Source: Tritrichomonas musculus
Lineage: Eukaryota > Parabasalia > Tritrichomonadida > Tritrichomonadidae
DNA: 64,000 bases
Direction of reading: 5' to 3'
NCBI GenBank assembly: GCA_039105265.1
Contig: JAPFFF010000003.1
Span: 3,720,001 to 3,784,000 of the forward strand
The translations under genes were made by a program, and so were the position numbers. Below are positions 47,417-58,006 of this stretch, piece by piece. Within the stretch, counting starts at the first letter, position 1; each line of letters begins with the position of its first letter. A model generated the notes under the pieces. That model worked only from the letters and a program-made list of their open reading frames with translations. It did no database searches and was not told where the DNA came from.

Positions 47417-48502
47417 TTAAATCCACTTTTTTATTCCATTGGGTATATTTTTCTTCTTTGACCAGTAATCTACTTCAAGATTAGATAGCTTTGTTGGAGC
47501 ACCTTCTCGTAAATTTTTAGCCGGTATGATGTCTTCTGTACCTTCGCTGTATTTAATTTTATATTTGTTCTTTGTTGTATCATAAGAAATAATCTTCTCC
47601 ACAATACCTCTCTTGCCTCCCTTAAGTGTTTGTGCAATATTTTTGTTTTGTGTCTTGATTAACCTATAACCAGGGAGTTTGTCTATTGACTCATCTTTGG
47701 ACTTAATGATAAATTGGTTCCCAGCCTTTGAATCAACTATATATGCTTCCTTGCTTACCTTGTTCCTGCGCTTCGAAAATGGCTCCTTGGCTTGAATAAT
47801 TCTAACTCTATCATTTGGCTTAAAGTCATATGGATTGTTTTGCGACTTGGTTTTTACATATTCTTTTTCATCTTTCTCTGTCATCTCGTTTGGTATCTTA
47901 TAGTCCAATGACCTGTGGGGAGAATTGTTGTATGAATCTATTAAACTATCCATTTCTTTCTCATTGATGAACCTGTTCTCGCCTACCATGTCTCTAATCG
48001 TTCTCATGAACCTATTTATGATACCTAGTACATTATGATTATTATCCTCGGTAGTAGTGTAAACGATATTTTTGGTCTTCATCAACTGTAATACATCATT
48101 GGACAAGTAAGCAGCATCCTGGTCTGATGTTATCGAATAGACATCTGGCTCGTCCTCAAAAAATTTATTTAATGCCTGGGCTACCTCTTTTGCACCTTTC
48201 CCCTTCATTGGATAACAATATGCTTTTCTTGTGTTAATATTAATTAGCATCAAATAGTTGAGACCATCCTTTGTCTTATCATTGATGAATGTGTCCATTT
48301 GATATCCCCCAGAGTGTTTAGAATAGATATTCATAAACTTTGCCTTTGGTACCTTTACATCATGTACTATCTTCCTTAAATAATCTAATGCGGCTTCTTC
48401 TGTGAATCCATATCGTTTTGCGAGTGGAACAAATTTAGAGGCAGATCTCCAAGGAAAAAAAGAATGAAGCTCATTAATTGTCTTAAAATGCTTTTTGTTC
48501 AT
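47417..48502 (-). CDS. Retroviral-type integrase of the outer Maverick (361 aa), with N in place of the catalytic Glu
   Basis: The RNase H-fold core has D70 (GGYQMDTF), D127 (ITSDQDAAY) and then, exactly 35 residues between, N163 in LGIINRFMRTIRD where integrases have E. Next comes YNNSPHRSLDYKIP. The C-terminus has an SH3-like region (DRVRIIQAKEPFSKRR) and a chromo-like module (VEKIISYDTTKNKYKIKYSE then GTEDIIPAKNL), usual for Maverick c-integrases. If the alignment holds, the protein may be catalytically impaired. Confidence 0.9.
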   Translation of the reverse strand: MNKKHFKTINELHSFFPWRSASKFVPLAKRYGFTEEAALDYLRKIVHDVKVPKAKFMNIYSKHSGGYQMDTFINDKTKDGLNYLMLININTRKAYCYPMKGKGAKEVAQALNKFFEDEPDVYSITSDQDAAYLSNDVLQLMKTKNIVYTTTEDNNHNVLGIINRFMRTIRDMVGENRFINEKEMDSLIDSYNNSPHRSLDYKIPNEMTEKDEKEYVKTKSQNNPYDFKPNDRVRIIQAKEPFSKRRNKVSKEAYIVDSKAGNQFIIKSKDESIDKLPGYRLIKTQNKNIAQTLKGGKRGIVEKIISYDTTKNKYKIKYSEGTEDIIPAKNLREGAPTKLSNLEVDYWSKKKNIPNGIKKWI

Positions 48503-48513
48503 TTAAATTAGTC

Positions 48514-49764
48514 TTAAACATACATCAATTTCTTATTGAATGGCATGAATTGCATCTCAATATAAAATGTTTCATTATTTGGTATCTTTACTGGTATCTG
48601 ATTATGACGCCCTGAATAAAACTCTATCCAAAATCGTTGATCAGTTGAGTTTAGCTTGAAGTATTTGATTGGGTTAAATATAACTTTACTATTTCCTAAG
48701 TAACCTTTTGATGATTGTTCTGCTATTGATGAATATATTTTACAGCTAACTCTATCCCAAACATCTTCGAATATTATTTCTCTCATCCATTTTCCTTCAT
48801 ATCTAATAGTATTCCCATTTTTGTCTTCAATCGGATTATCTAAATCCATGTATTTGTTTGGATTATTTTGAAAAGGTTCAAAACCAACATTAAATACATC
48901 TGCTAAATCATAAATACTATTAACAGAATTATCTTGTATACCATTTTCAAAAGGTCTTATACGAAAGCTGATTGATAGGTCAATATAAAAAGGATTATTT
49001 TCATCTTCATTCCACATCGAATACATTATTTCAATAAATTTCTTTTTATCATAATCATAATATCCGTCCATACCAACATCCCTTAAATTAAAAACAGGTT
49101 GTCCAACTAATTTTTTTGATTCCTCTAATTCATCAATTTTTCTTCTTAAATCCCAGCTCTCATTTATTAAATTTTGCTTCTGAAGTGTTTTTTGTGCGAT
49201 TTCATCTAAGTTCGTACTATTTGCTATTTCGATATCAAGTTGTAGTGTTTCATCCATTTTCTTATTGATATCTTCTTCTAATTTCTCTTTTTGTTTATCA
49301 ATAGATGAATGAAGAAATTTATTTAATGCAATTGGAGCAACATTATATTTTTCAAACTCTGTTCTTAAGAAATATTTCAAATCAATTAATATTTCCCTTA
49401 AATCTTTTTCTGTAGGAATCCAAGAAATTACATCATAAAATAATTCTGATTTCCTATCATTTGGAATAGATAAATAAAGATCATCATATGTTTGATTTGG
49501 GTTGTTTAGCTTTAAGTCATCATAATCTTTCTTATAATATTTTCTGATTCCTATTGTATAAGAAATTTTTCTTCTTCTACTATTTGTCCATATATTTCTT
49601 ACGCCTATTATTGATTCCCCTCTATTTGAAGTAACCCAATCTTGAGGATAATTAAAATAAAAACGATTAGGTCTTGTTTTATCTCGTTCCCCATCTTCTA
49701 AAAAGTAAGCATATTCAATTGGTATAGGTGTTGTTTCTTCAGCCGGATTAAGTACTGGATACAT
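48514..49764 (-). CDS. Candidate minor capsid (penton-like) protein (416 aa), outer Maverick
   Basis: Start chosen at ATG 49764 (MYPVLNPAEE); the longer frame starts with TTG. A beta-rich N-terminal part (YFLEDGERDKTRPNRFYFNY) and a coiled coil in the middle (DKQKEKLEEDINKKMDETLQ) precede the closing strands RFWIEFYSGRHNQIPVKIPN and FYIEMQFMPF, which follow the pattern of Polinton penton proteins. It is the first gene of the long minus-strand series, next to the right non-coding region and integrase. By pattern only. Confidence 0.45.
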   Translation of the reverse strand: MYPVLNPAEETTPIPIEYAYFLEDGERDKTRPNRFYFNYPQDWVTSNRGESIIGVRNIWTNSRRRKISYTIGIRKYYKKDYDDLKLNNPNQTYDDLYLSIPNDRKSELFYDVISWIPTEKDLREILIDLKYFLRTEFEKYNVAPIALNKFLHSSIDKQKEKLEEDINKKMDETLQLDIEIANSTNLDEIAQKTLQKQNLINESWDLRRKIDELEESKKLVGQPVFNLRDVGMDGYYDYDKKKFIEIMYSMWNEDENNPFYIDLSISFRIRPFENGIQDNSVNSIYDLADVFNVGFEPFQNNPNKYMDLDNPIEDKNGNTIRYEGKWMREIIFEDVWDRVSCKIYSSIAEQSSKGYLGNSKVIFNPIKYFKLNSTDQRFWIEFYSGRHNQIPVKIPNNETFYIEMQFMPFNKKLMYV

Positions 49765-50783
49765 TTTTATAAAAATATAAAAACAAAAGTGCAAAAACCA
49801 ACCCTGAGAGGCCTTTTTCTGAATTACTTATAAAAGAGATCTACTTCAAATGAAATCCTTATTGAAAGGAGCCGTCCGTTAACTAGGGGAAGTTAATGGC
49901 CTCGATCAGGAAGATGGAAACTTAACTCAATAAGTTTTTTGTTTGCGGAATAATTGTTAACGAACAACTCACAACTTGGCCACAAATCCAAGTTTTCACA
50001 GATTTCACTCAAAGTCCACTCTTTCTCATAACTCAGAAAAAATGCGTTCCGGATATATGTCGAACCTAGGATGTTAGGTAGGGAGTTTAACCATTACGAC
50101 ACACGCATAGACAAAGATGGAAACTCGATTTTGAATAAATATAAAACCAAATAAATATTGAAATATATTCTAATAGCTCAAATAATATATTCAGAATTTA
50201 GTTTTAAAAATAAACCATCCAAAAATATTCTTGTATGGGGTCATAGCTCAATGGAAATATTTGGTGGAAAGTTACATGGTTCGAAAAATAGAAAGTCCGA
50301 CATTTTTTATAAAAATTAATTTTAATAAATTATAACCATAACCTTGTAAAAATAATAAAAAATTTTATCTATCAATTTATTAATAAAATTTTCTTTCACA
50401 AATATTATAATTTTAAAGGAAAAAATTTTATTTATCAATTTTGAAAATTTTAAGGTTGTTACTGTACAGTAAGTGTACAGTGACTGTACAGTAAGTGTAC
50501 AGTAAGTGTACAGTACCAAAATTTATATTCAAAAAGTGGAACAAAAATTTTGAAAAATTAATAAAAATCCATAAACAAAATAATAAAAATTTAAATTCAA
50601 AAAGTGAAAAATAATATTAAAATATCTTGGTGTCTAGTTAACTTTTTAAGAATATTTTTATAAAATCTTTTCAAAATATTTGAGAGAAAAAAATATACTT
50701 CTGGCATAAAAATATTTGAGAGAAAATATTAACTCAATCAAAACTCAATTTTTCGGGGTCGTGCCTATACAAGAAATACCGTA
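49765..50783. other. Non-coding right arm of the outer Maverick
   Basis: About 1 kb without a credible gene, unlike the left end where a gene stops 23 bp from the TIR. It contains the 11-bp tandem repeats at 50463-50517. Two stretches contain tRNA-like box sequences but do not fold (see rejected). It may hold promoter or replication signals. Confidence 0.6.
50463..50517. repeat. Five 11-bp tandem repeats (TGTACAGTAAG)
   Basis: Five units of TGTACAGTAAG or one- to two-base variants run head to tail; each junction makes the palindrome CTGTACAG or a near form. They lie about 270 bp inside the right TIR. Iteron-like arrays bind proteins near origins or promoters; no direct evidence here. Confidence 0.8.
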
Positions 50784-51091
50784 TTTTCGGGTGTAGAATT
50801 CAAAAAACACCATTAGAAAGCTCAAAAACTACTCCATACCTTTAAATCTGATGGTGTGGTCATTTGTATAGTGTTGTATAAAAAATTAATAGAAATATTG
50901 AAAAACGGTAATGTACTTGAACTTGAGGGACGGGGGTGGGAAATTAGCTAATGTTGAGAGTGTGTACTTACGATAGGTTTTTCAGTAGGTATTTGGCCGG
51001 AAGCTGAGGCCCAAGCGAAGGCGTACCTGAGCTTGGTGGCGAAGCGTGTAGGCTGGGGTGAAGTATGAATCCCAGCCTATACTTAACTACT
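50784..51091. repeat. Right TIR of the outer Maverick (308 bp)
   Basis: Exact reverse complement of 4199-4506 by eye. Confidence 0.95.
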
Positions 51092-51096
51092 ATACA
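51092..51096. repeat. 5-bp target duplication of the outer Maverick, right copy
   Basis: ATACA, identical to 4194-4198. Confidence 0.75.
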
Positions 51097-52240
51097 TGCT
51101 TTATGATCGTTCACCTGATAAAATTGATTTAATTATGAAATTATTAGATGATTCCCATTACTCATATGGCGATTGCTCTTTTATCTCAAGCACAACTGGG
51201 ATTCCAACAAGTACAATTAGCGATTGGAGAAAAAGGCAACGAGAAAATCCTAATTATCATCCACTTTTAAAACAAACAACACAATCTAAAAGAATTTTTA
51301 CTAATGAAGAAGAAAGCTATATAACTGAATACATAGAAGAGAATATAATTAAACAAGGTCTACTTTTTCAAAATCAAGATTTTAAAAATTTAATTATGGA
51401 TGCATATTTGGAAAAGTATTATTACGAAGATGATTATTCCAAGTTACCAAAGTTCAATGTATCAGATGGATTCGTTACTGATTTTAAAAAGCGCAATGAT
51501 TTTGTATCTCGTAAATTACATGCTGCAAGAAGACCGTTGACAACACACTATGATGATACATTTTCAGAACAAATGGAGTATTTGTTCAAAAATGTTGAAG
51601 AAAGTTACATAATCAACATAGATGAAACGTCTTGGGAGGTTATTCCCAAGATATTAAAGTGCTGGCACAAGAAAGGAGAGGATCATGTTATTAGATACGT
51701 CAATGGCGACCCAAAAAATCGTATTACTGTTGTGGCTGGCATAAGAGCTGATGGAGTGAAACTTCCACTCCAATTCATTGCATCCGGAAAAACTGATTAT
51801 GTTTGTGAGTCACAACTCGGCGATGTAAATTATCACTTTAGATCTTTCAGTGAAAATGGCTGGACTACCATCAACACCTTTAAAGATTATATAGTAGGAA
51901 TTAGAGATTACTACGGTTATGATGATAATCAAACATTGCATGTAATATGCGACTCTTACAAAGTACACATATCAGAAGAAATCATTCAATTTTCTGAAAA
52001 AACAATATTAAATTGTATTTCATACCTAGTGGCTTTACTGATCAGCTTCAGCCACTAGATGTAGGTATTTTTGGCCCATTAAAAGCAATATCAAGGAGAT
52101 TGTATATGGACAGATTTCGAGATGATCCATTTTTAAAAAGGACCAAAAAAGATGCCTGCCAAGATTTGATATGGGCGTGGGAACATATTGGCATAGAAAA
52201 TGTTAGAGAATCATTCAATAATTTAAGAAAGTTATTCTGA
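51092..52240 (+). pseudogene. Pogo-like DDE transposase, main part, with a frameshift
   Basis: An HTH pair (STTGIPTSTISDWRKRQREN and the CENP-B-like RIFTNEEESYITEYIEEN) is followed by the DDE_1 core. The acidic residues are in INIDETSWEV, HVICDSYKVH and LQPLDVGIFGPLK, giving about 35 residues between second and third D. The last part is in another frame: the first frame runs to 52058, while LYFIPSGFTDQLQPLDVGIF starts at 52013 in the next one, so one base is missing near 52010-52013. The protein cuts and pastes the surrounding element. Two independent lesions (Maverick insertion and frameshift) make this copy inactive. Confidence 0.88.
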
Positions 52241-54574
52241 TTAATAAATAAAAATTTTCTATTTGGATTGAGAGTGTTTATTTATTTCAACATCTTTGTT
52301 TTTAATGATATAAAAATTAAATCTATTGTATTTAGATTAGCATAACTACAGCAAAATGACCAAATCAATCTATATAATCTTTTGAAATATTTACAAGATA
52401 TAATTGAAACTACGTAATCATATTCCGGGGGTCATTTAGAAAAACTGAATAAAAAGTTGAATTGGTTTATGCCAATATCATCAAATAGCATTCGATTAAA
52501 ATAGAAAAACTTTTAACTGAAATTTGAATAAAAGATACAGCGGCATCACTTTAAACGATTGGCTACATGTTGGTTGTCCAATTTACTGGGTTTCCCCAGT
52601 AATAATGAAGTAAAATATGATCTTGCTTTCATTGAAATTTTATGTCTGAATTTTCGAACCATTTTAATTGAAAAAATAAATAAAAGTGGTTGATAATATA
52701 AAATAAAAATTTAAATATATCATTATTATCTTATTTTTTATAATATATTCTTTGAAAACATTTATTTATATATAAATGAAATGCTATATATAAATATATG
52801 AATATATATATTTATATGTGTATTAATAAATAAATAACTTTTTTATTTTTCAATGGAACCATTATAATTGAAAAAGTTGATTAGAATTTTATAGACCAAA
52901 CTTCATTAGGCTATTGACAGTAGCTCCTTCCGAATGCTTTTTTTATAACAAACAGCTGTTAGTATCATTTTCAACGATATCATATTGGCTGATAAATAAA
53001 AAGCAATCCATTTTGCAAACTTATTCCTAAATCTTTCAATGATTTCACGAAATTTAACGTTATACCAAGCTAAAACAATATATTTCCGCTTTATTAACTC
53101 TAAAATTCAAATTGAAAATGAATTTTACTTGACCATTTAAGCGCATATCTTTATTCTATTTATTCTCAATAATATCGCTATATTTTAATTGTAGTTACAA
53201 TAAATATCAATGCAGCAAAAACATTATTCGAAAATTACTTGCTATTTGATGCCATGTCCTTTCATTTTTAAAATAATTTCTATAGTTAACGCAATCTCAA
53301 ATATTTAAAAACAAATTGTTATCCAATTAACAATTTCTCGAATCGACATTTATCCAATACGACAAATATTTTAATTTTAGGCAAAATCTTACTTAAATGA
53401 TTAATATTCCACAATACCGCGCGCAACAGCATTTAATTAAATAATTAACAAACATTTTACCCGTTTCTTTTTTAAAGATAATTAGGTAGAAGATGGAGTT
53501 TTTTTTCTTGCTTAGAATTTTCAGAAGATGGAGATTCTTCTTCTCAATTTCAAAGCATGATGATTTTTTCTTACCAAAAATGCTTTAAAATCACCAACAA
53601 ATCGTTATAAGTTCTTATTATTATCATTTTCCCTTGATTTTAAATCATTCAATACGATAAAAATTCAATGCAATACGATAAAAATTCAATACGATACGAT
53701 AAAAATTCAATGCAATTTAATCGTTTTTTTTTTTTAGCTAAAACTTGAAATAAAATCAATGAATTATTCTCCTTTCATCTCCTGCAAAGATTAAATATAC
53801 AATCAGTAATATTGTTTTTAACATAATATAGCCTTTTCATCATACAAACCTCTTTATTCAAAATATTCGTCATTTTATTATACACTCAGATCAAACAAAT
53901 TAAACGATATCCAATCATTTCTCAGCTTAATAATTTTAGCCAATAGTCTATTTTCTGTCCAACGTTAATCTAATAGCAAATAATTTCATTTCACATTCAC
54001 CAAAAAGCAAACAAGTTCTAAAACATGAATAAATTAATTTTTACAATACAATTAATAACAAAAGCGTCGAGAACTTTCTCCTATGCCTTTTAGATTTTCC
54101 AGAATTTTCTCAATATTATACAATTTTACAACTCTTTGCCCGAGAGTTCATTTTTGAACACAATATTTCTATTTAATATTGAAAAAATCTTTTATATATG
54201 AACCAAAATTTCCAAAATACGCTAAAGGTATCGAGATCTGATCATCAATATTTGAATGGTTATAAAATTCAACCTTTATCGAGTATCAATATAAATAATC
54301 ATTTTATCAATGATGAATAATCCATTGGAAAATTTCCAATATCATTTATTTTTTGACATAATATTAAAGCATTATAATTTCTACCATCTCCTTTTTTCTT
54401 TATATTTTTAATATTTAAATACTTTAAATTATAGCTAATATATATTGTTTTTAATAATGAAAATATTTATTTGTTCCTGAAATATAAACAATTTAATTTT
54501 TTTATACGTTTTTTACATTCAATTTTCTCTCAGAAATGCTCTCAATTTTTTACTCGTTAAAAGAACATTCAAAA
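52241..54574. other. Non-coding 2.3 kb of the pogo-like element
   Basis: No gene was recognised. It contains a local hairpin TTACTGGG/CCCAGTAA (52581-52601) and a short 20-24 bp tandem repeat of the type CGATAAAAATTCAATGCAAT (53650-53722). It may be a degraded or captured segment; I see no second pair of TIRs. Confidence 0.55.
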
Positions 54575-54768
54575 AAATAACGAACAATCCGAATTGAAGC
54601 GCGGGATGGGTATTTTCTTTTTTTCTCATTTCTGAATAAAATAAAGCACTCCAATTGTTTTTCCCTTGTTAATTTTTTAAAAAAAATCTATATTTTAAGA
54701 AGATTAGCTAGAATTTTAAAAAAAATAATTATTTTTTTTTAAAATTTTGAATAGATAATCATTTATAA

Positions 54769-55110
54769 ACGGTACTGCGATCGGATGTAAAGTGTCAAAA
54801 AATTGAGAGCAAAATTAAAAAAATTATATAACAGTTAATTTTATATAATATAAAATCAAATTCTTTAATGAAATTTGGAAGTAAATTTTCAATTTTATAG
54901 ACATACCATATGAAAAAATTTTTTTTGAATGGATAAAATGAGTTTTTCATTCAAATTTAATGAACATAAATCTCCAAATCAAATTAGAAAATCCTTCCAA
55001 TATTTTAATAAGTTATTATATATAATGTGTTCTATTTATATATTTGGTTTGTTTCGATTATTACAGTTTTTTAAATATTATTGACACTTTACATCCGATC
55101 GCAGTACCGT
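54769..55110. mobile_element. 342-bp Mutator-type MITE with 10-bp target duplication
   Basis: Perfect 30-bp TIRs (ACGGTACTGCGATCGGATGT and onward) at 54769-54798 and 55081-55110 are flanked by identical TCATTTATAA at 54759-54768 and 55111-55120. Duplications of 9-11 bp are typical of Mutator-like elements. No ORF, so non-autonomous. A broken MULE-like gene lies at the window's right end but need not be its source. Confidence 0.85.
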
Positions 55111-55120
55111 TCATTTATAA

Positions 55121-56671
55121 ATTGAAATTTGTGAGGAAAAAAAAATTTGTTTTATATAAAAAATATAATATAATAATTAAATATAATGATATACTAAAAA
55201 ATAATTTTATATGATTATTTAATATTGAGACCCTTACACGATTTCAATACTCCCAATTGAGACCTTTGCACGATTTGAAAAAAATTCAATTAGACTATCT
55301 AAATTTGAGGAAAAACTCGAAACTCAACAGAAGAAACGAATCAGATTTGGTAGAATTTTATTAATTGATGCTTTAATAATCTAAATCCTAAATTATGAGT
55401 TTCGCTTATTGTTCATTCTTGGTTGACATACCTCTAAACTGGAACCAAAAACTCATTACCACCAAAGTTCTCAAAAAAGAGAAAATTCAAAAGAAATGAA
55501 GAGAAAATAAAATAAAATTGCCTCAAAAAGTGAAAATAATTGGTACTGAGATTTTGGTCGCTTCAAAAAGTTTATAAAAATAAAAAAAATATATCTTAAT
55601 TATCTGAATTATTAACACTTTAATTAATGTTCTTATATTTTGGAGAAAAAAATGTCTATTATTTATAGAATGATGATATATTAAAAAAAATATTTTAATT
55701 CAAAATTATTTTTTGTAAAATTTTATCGGTCTAAGTAAATAATTGTGTTTTTGATCGTTTAGGACAAATATCATCGTTTTTGACCTAAACTTTTTCATAA
55801 TTTGGAAGTATTGAAAGATTTATTCTATGAGTTTATTCAATATTGACAAGTTTACAACATTTATGTCAATATTGAATACATTCATTGTCTCAGAAAAAAC
55901 TTTTTGAATAAAAATGAGTTGAATTAACCCACATCATATAAATGCTTAAAAAACTGTGATTTCAGAATTAAATACAAACATATAACACATGTTCGAAATA
56001 ATGACGTAAGATAATTTTTGTATTTGAAATCAAAGATGCAAATTACATCAAAAAAATATATGCTTCACTTCTAATTCCACCCAATTTGTTGTTTTATTGT
56101 ATATGAACAAATATAAATATAAATATTAGTAATATTTTTAAAAATATTTTTAAAATTATGGAGCATAATACATTATGCTCATTTCAAATTGCTTTTTCAT
56201 TACCAAAATTTTGGTGAACATATCCATAGAATGGTTTTATCAATAATGAATATTCAACATTTTGAGACTTTAAGACAAACAGTGTTATTTTTACATTTAT
56301 AAAATGCTCCAATTCGTAAAAATAAATTTCTCAAATTATTTCAATAAAAAACACATAAATTGCATTTGGAAAAAATAAAATATAATATTTTCACAACAAC
56401 CCATTGCAATATTTAGGTTTTTTGATTGTTATCTTTAAAAAAGTGGGAGTTTTTTAGTTAAATAAAATAAACCGTGAATATCCCATCAATTTTTGTTCAT
56501 ATAAAAAAGTTGTAATGAGAAGAAATTCTGAGTAAAATGGGGTTAAGACTTTTTGATAAAATTAGTTCAAAAAAATTCAAATAGAAAAACATGTTTTGAG
56601 ATATTTACATTCAAAAATATAGATATTGAGATTTTTTGAAAATAAACGATAGGAAATGATATCACTTTTTA
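55121..56671. other. AT-rich spacer upstream of the aldose epimerase
   Basis: No gene seen. It holds two direct copies of an about 33-bp unit, ATTGAGACC-x-TT-x-CACGATTT (55226-55280). A TCACT initiator-like motif at 56661-56665 lies about 7 bp before the epimerase ATG. Confidence 0.55.
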
Positions 56672-57742
56672 ATGTCAAAGACAATATCAGGACTCAATAT
56701 CGACGACTTCAAAGCAGTTGTTCAAGGTAAACAAGTTAATCTTTATGTCCTTAAAAACTCCAAAGGAGCTGAAGCTTGCATTACCAACTTTGGATCAATC
56801 ATTGTTTCATTTGTTGTCAATGACAAAAATGGAAAACCAACAAACATTGTCCTTGGTCAACCTACATTAAAGGCTTACACAGAAAATCCAACAAGATTCC
56901 TCGGAGCTACTGTTGGACGTTATTGTAATCGTATTGGAAATGGAAAATTCTTAATTGATGGCAAGGAATATACATTACCAGCTAACAATGGACCAAACAA
57001 TCTTCACAGTGGTGACTTAACAGGATTCCACAATAGAGTTTTTGATGTTGTTGAATCTAAGCCAAATTACCTTCATTTGGTTCTCACATCACCAGATGGC
57101 GAAAATGGATTCCCAGGAAACCTTACAGCCAATCTTTATTGGACACTTACTGAAGATAACGAACTCATCTTCCACCAATATGCAACAACTGATAAAGCCA
57201 CTGTTTGCTCTATCACTAACCACTCATTCTTCAACCTTAATGGTGGAAACTGCTCTGCAATGGATGCAAAACTTACACTTAATGCAGACTACTTTTTACC
57301 ATGCGATGAAAATACACTTCCAACAGGTGAAGTCCGCCCAGTCAAGGGAACTAATTTCGATTTCACAACCCCAGAGGTTATTGGAAAGAGAATTGATGAT
57401 CCAAACGATGAACAACTTAAGCGTGGTGCTGGATATGATCACACTTTCGTTATTAAGAATCGTCAATGCGGCCAACTTGCACTCGCTGGCCGTGCACATT
57501 CAGAAAAGACAGGAATCACCCTTGAAGTTTCAACAACTTGCCCAGGTGTTCAACTCTACACTGGTAACTACCTTGATGGCTGTGATGGTGTAGAACCTGG
57601 CTCAAAGAACAACCGTAGATATGCATTCTGCTTAGAAGCCCAATTCTTCCCAGACTCACCAAACAAAGCACACTTCCCAAGCACCCTCTTAAGACCATGC
57701 GGAAGATACGATCATACAATTATCTTCAAGGCCTATGCTTAA
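56672..57742 (+). CDS. GALM: Aldose 1-epimerase (galactose mutarotase), 356 aa
   Basis: Interconverts alpha and beta anomers of galactose and glucose in the cytosol and feeds the Leloir pathway. Family motifs: FLGATVGRYCNRIGNGKF, NNLHSGDLTGFHNRVFDV with the first catalytic-site His, ITNHSFFNLNG with the catalytic acid His, GYDHTFVI with the substrate-binding Asp, and CLEAQFFPDSPNKAHFP with the catalytic base Glu. The length is normal for the family and the frame intact. The start is supported by a TCAYW-type initiator just before the ATG. The gene is free of elements although it lies only 1.6 kb from the MITE. Confidence 0.97.
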   Translation: MSKTISGLNIDDFKAVVQGKQVNLYVLKNSKGAEACITNFGSIIVSFVVNDKNGKPTNIVLGQPTLKAYTENPTRFLGATVGRYCNRIGNGKFLIDGKEYTLPANNGPNNLHSGDLTGFHNRVFDVVESKPNYLHLVLTSPDGENGFPGNLTANLYWTLTEDNELIFHQYATTDKATVCSITNHSFFNLNGGNCSAMDAKLTLNADYFLPCDENTLPTGEVRPVKGTNFDFTTPEVIGKRIDDPNDEQLKRGAGYDHTFVIKNRQCGQLALAGRAHSEKTGITLEVSTTCPGVQLYTGNYLDGCDGVEPGSKNNRRYAFCLEAQFFPDSPNKAHFPSTLLRPCGRYDHTIIFKAYA

Positions 57743-58006
57743 GCTTTTGAAGGATCGATGAGATTAGTATTTAAGGAGTAAACATTGAAAATCCTTTTAA
57801 AATTTATTTTCTGCCATTTTTATTATTATTATTATTTTAAGTTATAATGAAATCTGAATTTATTAGGAAAAAAAGATTGGGAGTAATAAAATATTATCGA
57901 AGATCGTTTTTTTTAGTTTGTAATAATTTACTTTTGATTAAAAGAAAGGATAGACAAGCTATAGTGAAGATAAATAATATTGATTTATAAATTTCTTTAA
58001 AAAAAA
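57743..58006. other. Gap between two convergent host genes
   Basis: AT-rich 3' region shared by the epimerase (plus) and TRAPPC2 (minus); no feature seen apart from a short ATTATT run at 57821-57836. Confidence 0.5.

Larger units (their letters stand above)
4199..51091. mobile_element. Outer Maverick/Polinton element, interrupted by a second Maverick
   Basis: The element is bounded by 308-bp TIRs that are identical by eye and start with AGTAGT, as Polinton ends start with AG. The length is 46.9 kb with the inner element and about 25.8 kb without it. Its own genes are two giant fibre-like proteins, candidate minor capsid proteins, a GIY-YIG protein, family B polymerase, three HNH endonucleases, major capsid, packaging ATPase and integrase. 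Apart from the fibre gene hit by the inner Maverick, all the frames appear intact with ATG starts. The right quarter from 40713 to 49764 is a single minus-strand gene series. Confidence 0.95.
3977..54610. mobile_element. Pogo-like DNA transposon (TA target site), split by the outer Maverick
   Basis: A 36-bp inverted repeat is identical at 3977-4012 and 54575-54610 (starts CCCATCCCGCGCTTCAATTC). It is flanked on both sides by TA (3975-3976 and 54611-54612), the target of Tc1/mariner/pogo elements. The only coding content of its own is the broken transposase (4138-4198 plus 51092-52240). Without the Maverick the element is about 3.7 kb, of which the 2.3 kb after the transposase are non-coding. 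The outer boundaries are well supported by TIRs and TA; the family comes from the transposase. Confidence 0.82.

Noticed and set aside
50024-50112. Second tRNA-like stretch on the minus strand (TGTCGTAATGGTTAA and GGTTCGACAT)
   Set aside because: Short acceptor-like pairing ATGCG/CGCAT exists, but the T stem fails and the anticodon arm is unclear.
50233-50300. tRNA-like stretch with TAGCTCAATGG and GGTTCGAA boxes
   Set aside because: The A-box and B-box look right but neither an acceptor stem nor D or T stems can be formed; at most a promoter-like remnant.
50463-50517. CRISPR-like array
   Set aside because: Units are 11 bp head to tail without spacers; a simple tandem repeat.
50322-50519. 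65-codon minus-strand frame over the 11-bp repeats
   Set aside because: It only translates the tandem repeat and AT-rich flank.
51096-51098. ATG at 51096 as the transposase start
   Set aside because: It is created at the Maverick junction; the real start lies at 4138 on the other side of the insert.
57042-57593. Long frame overlapping the aldose epimerase
   Set aside because: Shadow of the real gene in another frame; Gln/Leu-rich without homology.
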